Shown one piece after another: positions 58,415 through 64,000 of a stretch of 64,000 bases of DNA. The stretch covers positions 18,675-82,674 of the forward strand of contig NZ_MBEU01000087.1 of assembly GCF_001954275.1 (NCBI RefSeq). Reading direction: 5' to 3'. The translations under genes were made by a program, and so were the position numbers. The first letter of the stretch is position 1; every line of letters begins with the position of its first letter. Source of the DNA: Mycobacterium sp. IS-836. GTDB lineage: Bacteria > Actinomycetota > Actinomycetes > Mycobacteriales > Mycobacteriaceae. The notes beneath the pieces were generated by a model. The model made no database searches. It was not told where the DNA came from and saw nothing but the letters and a program-made list of their open reading frames with translations.

Positions 58415-58828
58415 ATGAGCACTACAAGCAAGATGCTGGAAAGCCATCCCCACCCATTGGGACAGATCGACCGGGTAAAGCTAACCGCAGCTATCGACGC
58501 GTGCGCCGAGTGTAACCAGGCCTGCACCGCCTGCGCCGACGCGTGTCTTAGCGAAGACGATGTCGATCACCTCACCAAGTGCATACGCACATGCCTAGAT
58601 TGCGCTGACATCTGCGCAACGACGAGCCGCGTATTGTCGCGCCAAACGGGTTACGACCCTAATCTCACCAAAGCAGCGCTAGAGGCGTGTATAACCGCAT
58701 GCAAGGCAAGCGGGGAGGAATGTGCCCGGCACGCAGAACATCACGTTCATTGCCGCATCTGTGCGGAAGTCTGTCGTAGCTGCGAGCAGGCATGCCGTGA
58801 CTTGGCCGCATCTGTCAATCGGACGTAG
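58415..58828 (+). CDS. Four-helix-bundle copper-binding protein (DUF326/Csp-like)
   Basis: A 137-residue protein with about 20 Cys residues arranged in CxxxC/CxxC patterns over four helices: CAECNQACTACADAC, KCIRTCLDCADIC, CITACKASGEEC and CRICAEVCRSCEQAC. This is the pattern of cytosolic copper-storage proteins Csp3/DUF326. It binds many Cu(I) ions. There is no signal peptide, so it is cytosolic. In the same unit as the NmrA-like gene. Confidence 0.92.
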   Translation: MSTTSKMLESHPHPLGQIDRVKLTAAIDACAECNQACTACADACLSEDDVDHLTKCIRTCLDCADICATTSRVLSRQTGYDPNLTKAALEACITACKASGEECARHAEHHVHCRICAEVCRSCEQACRDLAASVNRT

Positions 58829-58882
58829 CGAATGGTGGATCATGCGTGACGTGCTCGATGCCCCTGGCCTGACCATAACCTT

Positions 58883-59014
58883 GCCCTCTGAGCAGCCGCT
58901 GCCGCGTACGATCTTCATCCCGCCGTTGGCGCACGTATTGTGAAACGCCTTGATGCTGAGGTCCTTTGGGCGCACGACCACAATGGATTGCCGCCTGATT
59001 GTGTACTCGGAGTA
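58883..59014 (-). pseudogene. Rieske ring-hydroxylating dioxygenase fragment
   Basis: The minus strand reads YTIRRQSIVVVRPKDLSIKA then FHNTCANGGMKIVRGSG, which matches the N-terminal part of Rieske dioxygenase alpha subunits just before the 2Fe-2S centre; but the required C-x-H...C-x-x-H ligands are damaged and sequence before and after is missing. About 130 bases survive in the 252-base gap 58829-59080, which has no other gene. Confidence 0.55.
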
Positions 59015-59080
59015 GCACCCGGGAGAGGGGGATTTCCTCTTCGCGGCACGACAGCGGCGCAATCGGCCGAGTAACCCAAC

Positions 59081-60295
59081 CTATTGGACGGCCAACTCCA
59101 GACGATTTAGGCGCCGAACGAGGATGCTGGGCAACCAGTCTCCGACGTCGGTCGCCTCGATCCAGGTGGAGCGTTCCAACAGGGTCCGAAATACGATCTT
59201 GGCCTCGAGTCGTGCCAGCGCGGCCCCGATACAGAAGTGCACGCCCTTGCCGAATGTCACGTGGCCTTTGGCACCGCTGCGATCAAGACGGAATTCGTTT
59301 GGCGCGTCGAAGTGTGCCGGGTCGCGGTTCGCCGCGCCCCACATCAGTAGCAGGTGCGAGTTGGCGGGTACCTCCACGCCGTCCAGGGTCGTGTCGCGCC
59401 AGACGTGGCGGTAGTGGCCACGGAAGGGTGGCTCGTAGCGCAGAGCTTCTTCAATAAAGGCATTCAGCAGTTCCGGGTTCTCACGAACCTGCTTTTGAAT
59501 CTCTGGGCGGTCGGCGAGAATCCACGCAGCGCTGCCTAAAAGCGATGCCGTGGATTCGCCGGCGGCGCTGAAAAGGGTGAGCATGATGCCTAATGCCACG
59601 GTCTGGTCCACCTCGCCCGAGGCGTAGCGTGCGGCCATGTCGGGAATGAGGCCGGATTCAGGTAAGGCACTTGCCTTTTCAAAGTGTTCCATGACGTAAC
59701 CCGACAGTTCGAATGCCGCGGCTCCTGCCGCCTCGAGCTGGGGGGCCGTGACGACACCATCGAGCAGCGTGGTGGTGGCGAAGCCCAGCCGGATGAGATT
59801 GTCGACATCGGTGTCGGGTAGGCCCAGCAGCTTGGCGACCACCATCATGGGCAGGCGGTTGGCCATCGCGCTCATCCACTCGATGCGCCCCTCGTGCAGA
59901 TTCTCGTCCCAGAGGCGCTCGGCGACGTGGCTCGCGAATTCTTCAATGATGCGGACGCGTTTCGCGGACAGATGTGGCAGCAGGATTTTGCGGTGTATCG
60001 CGTGTGCCGGATCGTCGGCCGTGGCCAAGGCATGGTTGGGACTTCCAGCCTCGATCATTGGGAACGGGGCGACCGTCCCATCCTCGTGGTACACCATGGT
60101 TGCGGTGAGGTTGGACGAGAAGTCTTCGACCCGGTTGACGGCATCGATCACCGCATCCCAGCCGCACACGGCGTAGAACTCCGAGTTACCGATGCGGTGC
60201 ACCGGCGCCTCGGCGCGCATGCGGTCGTAAAGCGGATAAGGATTTTGCAGAGCCTCGGCGCCGAAGAACTGGATCGGGTCAGCCAAGACGGTCAT
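59081..60295 (-). CDS. Cytochrome P450
   Basis: A 404-residue P450. Haem Cys motif FGKGVHFCIGAALARLE near residue 350, EEALRYEPPFRGHYRHV with the E-x-x-R pair of helix K, and the oxygen-binding helix I AAGESTASLLG. Soluble, ferredoxin-dependent type; the substrate is unknown (many mycobacterial P450s of this kind act on steroids or fatty acids). ATG 60295 (MTVLADP) after AAAGG; an in-frame start at 60394 is unlikely. It diverges from a TetR regulator across a 192-base spacer. Confidence 0.9.
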   Translation of the reverse strand: MTVLADPIQFFGAEALQNPYPLYDRMRAEAPVHRIGNSEFYAVCGWDAVIDAVNRVEDFSSNLTATMVYHEDGTVAPFPMIEAGSPNHALATADDPAHAIHRKILLPHLSAKRVRIIEEFASHVAERLWDENLHEGRIEWMSAMANRLPMMVVAKLLGLPDTDVDNLIRLGFATTTLLDGVVTAPQLEAAGAAAFELSGYVMEHFEKASALPESGLIPDMAARYASGEVDQTVALGIMLTLFSAAGESTASLLGSAAWILADRPEIQKQVRENPELLNAFIEEALRYEPPFRGHYRHVWRDTTLDGVEVPANSHLLLMWGAANRDPAHFDAPNEFRLDRSGAKGHVTFGKGVHFCIGAALARLEAKIVFRTLLERSTWIEATDVGDWLPSILVRRLNRLELAVQ

Positions 60296-60413
60296 CCTTT
60301 CAGGCTGGAAGAGGCCGTGAGCAGCGTCAATAGTGGGCGGCAACGTTGATAACCGCCGAGTCGCACCACCCACGCCCCACCAAATCGCCTGCACGACACC
60401 ACCAGCGGGTTAT

Positions 60414-60461
60414 GCTGAGAAAAACGTGCAAAAATTCTCATCCTGAGAGAAGTTTTTCAGC
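60414..60461. promoter_or_regulatory. Candidate TetR operator between P450 and TetR genes
   Basis: GCTGAGAAAAAC at 60414-60425 and GTTTTTCAGC at 60452-60461 form inverted arms, enclosing an inner palindrome TTCTCA TCC TGAGAGAA. Located in the divergent P450-tetR spacer. Confidence 0.5.
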
Positions 60462-60487
60462 CCACAGCAGCTCGGGAGCACTTTCAG

Positions 60488-61042
60488 ATGCCACAGAACG
60501 ATTGGCTGCTTGGACGGGATCGCCGCGGCGAGGCCGCCGAACGGATCTACGCTGCGGCCGCCGACCTCATTTCCCGCGTCGGATACGACGCGTTCACCAT
60601 CGAGGCCTTGGCCGCTAAGGTCCATTGCTCACCAGCGACGATCTACCGTCATGCCGGCGGTAAGGCGGCCATCCGTGACGCCGTTGTTGCCATTCAGGCG
60701 AACCGGATCGTCGATACGGTGCGCGAAGCGATCAAGGACCTCACCGGACCGGACCGGGTCGTGACCGCCACCATCCTTGCCCTGGAACGCATGCATTCAG
60801 ATCCATTGGTTCAGCTCATGCGGTCAATGCAATTGGCGCCGGGCGGCGAGTGGCTCACTACCTCACCCGTCGTTGCCGCCTTTGCCTCCGAAATGCTCGG
60901 CCAGGACCACCCCGACCCGCTGGCCGCGCAATGGCTGATCCGCGTGTTCCTTGCGCTGTGGTGCTGGCCGCTGAAGGACCCCGCGACTGAACGCGCCGTA
61001 GTGGAGCGCTTCCTCCGCCCGTCCTACATCAACAACACCTGA
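60488..61042 (+). CDS. TetR-family transcriptional regulator
   Basis: A 184-residue TetR protein. Helix-turn-helix at 14-60: AAERIYAAAADLISRVGYDAFTIEALAAKVHCSPATIYRHAGGKAAI. The C-terminal half is a ligand-binding domain with helices PLVQLMRSMQL and LAAQWLIRVFLALW. ATG 60488. Divergent to the P450, which it probably controls. Confidence 0.9.
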   Translation: MPQNDWLLGRDRRGEAAERIYAAAADLISRVGYDAFTIEALAAKVHCSPATIYRHAGGKAAIRDAVVAIQANRIVDTVREAIKDLTGPDRVVTATILALERMHSDPLVQLMRSMQLAPGGEWLTTSPVVAAFASEMLGQDHPDPLAAQWLIRVFLALWCWPLKDPATERAVVERFLRPSYINNT

Positions 61043-61339
61043 AAGCCGAGATCATCGACCAAACACGGCGATGACGCAGGACCCATCCCCGCCCATCGCC
61101 TGCGCCAGACCGATCCGCGGATCTGAGACCTGGCGCGAATCCGCTTCTCCCCGAAGCTGACTGATCACCTCGTCAACCCGTCGCCGATCACCGCCGTCAC
61201 GGCCTGATACCTCTGCGCGGCCACGCTCAACTCCCTCATCTAGGGAGTGTCAAGGATCAACCGAAGTAGCTGTCACGCATCAGCCGAAACACTGTCAGGC
61301 ATCACCCGCAGACAAAACGTCGCCATAAACACTCGCTTG
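61043..61339. repeat. Gene-free spacer with a three-copy 18-bp direct repeat
   Basis: TGTCAAGGATCAACCGAA (61248-61265), TGTCACGCATCAGCCGAA (61271-61288) and TGTCAGGCATCACCCGCA (61293-61310) are imperfect direct repeats with 22-23-base period. Such multiple TGT-type repeats are found at ends of IS21-like elements; here they may be the remains of one, next to the tRNA. No transposase remains in the window. Confidence 0.5.
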
Positions 61340-61412
61340 TGCCCCCGGCAGGATTCGAACCTGCGACACCGGCTTTAGGAGAGCCGTGCTCTATCCCCTG
61401 AGCTACGAGGGC
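61340..61412 (-). tRNA. tRNA-Arg (anticodon CCT)
   Basis: 73-nt tRNA on the minus strand; acceptor arm GCCCTCG pairs with CGGGGGC; the T-arm carries GGTTCGAATCC. The anticodon stem CGGCT/AGCCG encloses the loop CTCCTAA, giving anticodon CCT (reads AGG). No CCA is encoded. Marks the right boundary of the accessory region. Confidence 0.95.
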
Positions 61413-61463
61413 GGACGGGCTGAGCTTACCGGCAACCGGCACGCAGACCGCGGGCTGCGAACG

Positions 61464-62282
61464 TCAGCGCAGCTCCGCGATGACCTTCGCGAACGCGTCG
61501 AGGTTGTTGTCCTGCACGGTGAAGGAGGTCAGCCCGTACTTTTCGCGGAGTCCCGACAGCGTGTCCGCCATCTCTCGGGGTGACCCGCTGAGCACCGACG
61601 TCATGGACAGCAATTGCTCATCGGAGAGGTCCGGCGCGTACTGACGGGTCATTCGCAGGTCGGGCGCGGTCTCTCCCTCGGGCGGCATCGCCGTGATCAC
61701 CATGTTCAGCTCCAGCTGATCAAACCGATCGCCCGCGGCGTTGCGCACGAACTCGATGCGTTCGGCCAGCGGGTCGTCGACGTCTCGGACCCTGGCGCCG
61801 GTCAGCCCGATGATGTCCGCGTGCCGGGCGGCCAGGGTCAGCACCCGATCGCCGTTGCCGGCGATCAGGATTGGCGTCGTCGGATGGTGTTCCTTCAAGT
61901 AGGTCGTCATGTGTCCGAGGTAGTCGACCCGCGCTCCGGCGCTCGGGTAGGGCAGCTCCGCGGCCTCGAATTCTTCCTTGACATAGCCGGTTCCGAGCCC
62001 GATCTCGAGGCGGCCGTCGCTGAGCACATCCACCGCCTGCAGGTCCCTGCTCAGCAGGGCCGGCTTGTAGAACGCGGCATTGAGCACATACATGCTCAGC
62101 CGCAACCGCGTCGTCACCATCGCGACCGCCGTCAGCGTCGGGCACGGCGCCGCCGCGCCGAGATGGTCGGGCACGCATAGGATGTCGTATCCGAGGTCTT
62201 CCGCTCGCTTCGCCTTCTCCACCAATTTCTCGCGAGACTTGAAGAACCGCATGCTCATCGAGAAGCGAAAATCTTTGGCCAC
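61464..62282 (-). CDS. LLM-class F420-dependent oxidoreductase
   Basis: A 272-residue luciferase-like monooxygenase of the F420-dependent subgroup: REKLVEKAKRAEDLGYDILCVPDHLG at the N-terminus and TVQDNNLDAFAKVIAEL at the C-terminus. GGGYVKEEFEAA-like GLGTGYVKEEFEAA region is characteristic. The substrate is unknown. GTG 62282 sits 6 bases after GGAGG; upstream TTG codons extend to 62288. Confidence 0.85.
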   Translation of the reverse strand: MAKDFRFSMSMRFFKSREKLVEKAKRAEDLGYDILCVPDHLGAAAPCPTLTAVAMVTTRLRLSMYVLNAAFYKPALLSRDLQAVDVLSDGRLEIGLGTGYVKEEFEAAELPYPSAGARVDYLGHMTTYLKEHHPTTPILIAGNGDRVLTLAARHADIIGLTGARVRDVDDPLAERIEFVRNAAGDRFDQLELNMVITAMPPEGETAPDLRMTRQYAPDLSDEQLLSMTSVLSGSPREMADTLSGLREKYGLTSFTVQDNNLDAFAKVIAELR

Positions 62283-62313
62283 CAACAACCTCCGTTCAAC
62301 CAGCTAACGACAC

Positions 62314-63378
62314 TTACCAGGCGCGCGCGGCCGCCGCCAAGCCCTGCACCAGGGCGGTGGTGACCGGCGACAAGCCGTCGGGACCCGGGAGCGGGCTGCG
62401 CGGGCTCAGGCCCCTGACGCGAACGGACAGCTCCAGTTGTGTTCCGCCGCTGCGCACCCGGTTGACCGGGTTGTCGGGATGTAGACCCCGCAGTTCGGGC
62501 GGGATGTCGTCGAGATCGGTGACGACCTGATAACCCGTCAGCCGGATGTGCCGGGCCAGGTGGGCGGCCAGCTCGCGATTGCGGCCGCCGGCCAGCAGCT
62601 GGGTGCTGCGACCGATGCGGCCATAGCCGTGCAGCGAGACCGCGACGTCGACATGATCGAGAAACTCGGCCAGCCGGGTCGATTCACCGGGCTGGAACAG
62701 GACCGAGGGCAGGTGGTGCGGGTAGTGGTCGGGATGGCGCACCACATACACCGACGCGTCGGCGGCCTCGGCGGCGCGTTCGGCGATGACGTCGGTCATC
62801 TGCTCCAGGCCGCCGCCGTGGATGGCAAGGAACCCGAAACGCGACCGCAGCTGGCTGGACTCGATCACGCCGGGTTGGTTCAACAACGCTGAAAGTGACT
62901 GTGGCCCAGGGCCAGAACGCGGTCTCGCCGATGCCGGGCGAGGCCAGCGTGCGGGGTCCCAGCGGTGCAGGAAGTCGATCCAGCGTTGCGGAAGCCCGTG
63001 GTGCACCGCGCCGTCGATGATCCGCGGCAGGTAGCCGGGCCGCGGCGGACCCGGAGTCACCCGGTGATCGATGTAGACCCAGGCCGGTGCCGCTCCGTCG
63101 TTGGTGTTCACGGTGAGCCGGTCGCGCCGGTAGCGCACCGGTACCCCCTCGGCGCTATCCAAGGTGGCCAGGTCGTGATCGGAGATCTGCCAGAGCACCC
63201 CGTGCACCTGGTTACCGGTAAATGGCTCGACGGTGGCCACCCCGCGCTCGTTGATCAGCCAGTCGTGGTCGGACAGGACCGCCGGTCGCGGATCGGCGGC
63301 GTCCGGACACCGCAGCGCCATTTGGTTGACGCACAGGTTCGACCCGTATGCGAAGTAGGGATGCCGGCGGGCCGGCAT
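62314..63378 (-). CDS. Gamma-glutamylcyclotransferase-like/poly-gamma-glutamate hydrolase-like fusion (Rv0923c-like)
   Basis: A 354-residue two-domain protein. Residues 1-145 form a GGCT-fold (gamma-glutamylcyclotransferase) domain with YGSNL at 11-15 and a conserved catalytic Glu region, DSAEGVPVRYRRD. Residues 160-350 resemble PghP/poly-gamma-glutamate hydrolases (zinc hydrolases): LAIHGGGLEQMTDVIAE and ADASVYVVRHPDHY carry candidate zinc ligands, with ISLHGYG-like VSLHGYGRIGR. Both parts act on gamma-glutamyl chemistry, so fusion is functionally sensible. ATG 63378 directly follows mntH's stop (TAAATG). Same place as Rv0923c. Confidence 0.8.
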   Translation of the reverse strand: MPARRHPYFAYGSNLCVNQMALRCPDAADPRPAVLSDHDWLINERGVATVEPFTGNQVHGVLWQISDHDLATLDSAEGVPVRYRRDRLTVNTNDGAAPAWVYIDHRVTPGPPRPGYLPRIIDGAVHHGLPQRWIDFLHRWDPARWPRPASARPRSGPGPQSLSALLNQPGVIESSQLRSRFGFLAIHGGGLEQMTDVIAERAAEAADASVYVVRHPDHYPHHLPSVLFQPGESTRLAEFLDHVDVAVSLHGYGRIGRSTQLLAGGRNRELAAHLARHIRLTGYQVVTDLDDIPPELRGLHPDNPVNRVRSGGTQLELSVRVRGLSPRSPLPGPDGLSPVTTALVQGLAAAARAW

Positions 63379-63926
63379 TTAGCCGGTCACCGTCAGCCAA
63401 ATCAGCACCACGTTAAGCAGACTAATCATTATTCCGACAGTCCAGCCAATAGCGGTCGTGACGGGATGGTTGGCGTCGGTACCCATAAGCGTGCGATTGC
63501 TGGTCAACCGGATCAGCGGAAGCACCGCGAACGGGATGCCGAACGACAGCACGACCTGCGAGAGCACCAGGGTGCGCGTGGGGTCGAGATCGAGCGCCAG
63601 GATCGCCACGGCCGGGCAGAGCGTGATCAATCGCCGCACGAGCATGGGGATTGAGCGGTGCAGCAATCCCTGCATGATCATCGCGCCGGCGTACGCACCC
63701 ACCGACGCCGACGCCAGCCCGGACGCAAGCAATCCGACCGCGAACAGCACCGCGATCGTCACTCCCAACGTGTTATGGACCGCGGTGTACGCACCCTCGA
63801 TGGACCCGCTCGTTTCGCGCCCCTGCAGATTGATGGCGGCGACCAGCAGCATCGCCGCGTTCACCGTCCCAGCAACCGCCATGGCGAGCACGACGTCCAC
63901 CCGGGTGACCCGCAGCAGCCAGCGCC
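63379..63926 (-). CDS. mntH: NRAMP-family manganese transporter MntH, C-terminal part
   Basis: The C-terminal about 180 residues of an NRAMP/MntH divalent-metal transporter: hydrophobic segments AMAVAGTVNAAMLLVAAI, LGVTIAVLFAVGLLASGLA, and TRTLVLSQVVLSFGIPFAVLPL. The reading continues upstream as RRWLLRVTRVDVVL and is then lost in the run of 12 G at 63927-63938. Partial at the window edge or broken by misassembly. Proton-coupled Mn2+ import. Matches Rv0924c in place and strand. Confidence 0.85.
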
Positions 63927-64000
63927 GGGGGGGGGGGGCGGTTCCTACCGCATCGAGGTCACCGGCGAACCGTCCTACGCAATGGACATCTGCCTGAGCC
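63927..64000. other. Run of 12 G followed by a foreign fragment
   Basis: Twelve consecutive G (63927-63938), then a plus-strand reading GSYRIEVTGEPSYAMDICLS that looks like part of an unrelated protein. This breaks mntH and changes orientation, so an assembly join is the likeliest cause. Confidence 0.5.

Noticed and set aside
63898..63912. CACCCGGGTGACC resembling the operator
   Set aside because: Within the mntH coding sequence, with no other half-sites.
1..64000. CRISPR arrays, integrase, transposase or phage structural genes
   Set aside because: None seen by eye; only possible repeat remains near 61.2 kb.

Overview
The window is high-GC actinobacterial DNA from a Mycobacterium. The evidence is a PPE-family gene of the SVP type, a DUF5709 gene, a UsfY-like gene, and two flanks that match the Mycobacterium tuberculosis gene order. 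The left flank (1-10526) corresponds to Rv0907-Rv0914c: beta-lactamase-like lipoprotein, ctpE, the Rv0909/Rv0910 pair, glyoxalase-like Rv0911, membrane protein Rv0912, carotenoid oxygenase Rv0913c and thiolase Rv0914c. It carries an extra cyclopropane-synthase gene and an extra VOC gene. The right flank (61340-63926) has a tRNA-Arg(CCT), an F420-dependent oxidoreductase, an Rv0923c-like gene and mntH (Rv0924c). The species cannot be named from the sequence. The last about 75 bases follow a run of 12 G and look like an assembly join.

The roughly 50 kb between these flanks is an accessory region. From 10.9 to 16.7 kb it holds miscellaneous single genes: an M19-like dipeptidase, a VOC protein, an HxlR regulator, a tautomerase, a GNAT and an ABM monooxygenase. 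From 17 to 58.8 kb it is a redox and stress region arranged as about nine transcription units. It includes SDR-msrB-msrA-tal, a SigH-like ECF sigma factor, DUF5709-lpdA-DM13, an NDH-2-like flavoprotein with a molybdenum oxidoreductase, DUF417-Lpd-TrxB-like, holin-like/UsfY-like genes, an esterase and PPE gene, two quinone-oxidoreductase-like genes, cupin, DoxX, a disulfide oxidoreductase, RidA, MFS, and an NmrA-like gene with a four-helix copper-binding protein.

The most striking signal is a 41-42 bp composite element found nine times: TCACCC GGGTGA, then 10-11 nt, GGGTGA, 7 nt (mostly beginning TGAC), TCACCC. Each copy lies 50-155 bp before the first gene of one of these units, always in the same orientation relative to the gene, and I saw none upstream of the flanking core genes. 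This implies one shared regulator and a locally encoded regulon. The gene content (MsrA/B, RidA, a DUF417/RclC-like protein, several thiol flavoproteins, a copper-binding Csp and a SigH-like sigma factor) suggests a response to reactive oxygen, chlorine or thiol oxidants. That reading is inference.

A regulatory block at 31.9-45.6 kb contains a MalT-like LuxR regulator, two tandem large AAA/LuxR regulators, an AcoR-like regulator with a perfect palindrome shared by two promoters, and a triplicated locus encoding 26-28-residue hydrophobic peptides behind a conserved upstream block about 115 nt from each start. Several genes are decayed: a thioredoxin gene reduced to its two ends beside a TrxB-like gene that has lost its CxxC, frameshifts in the molybdenum oxidoreductase and its putative reductase, a flavin monooxygenase stub and a Rieske oxygenase fragment. 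Small repeats near the tRNA-Arg look like the remains of an insertion sequence.
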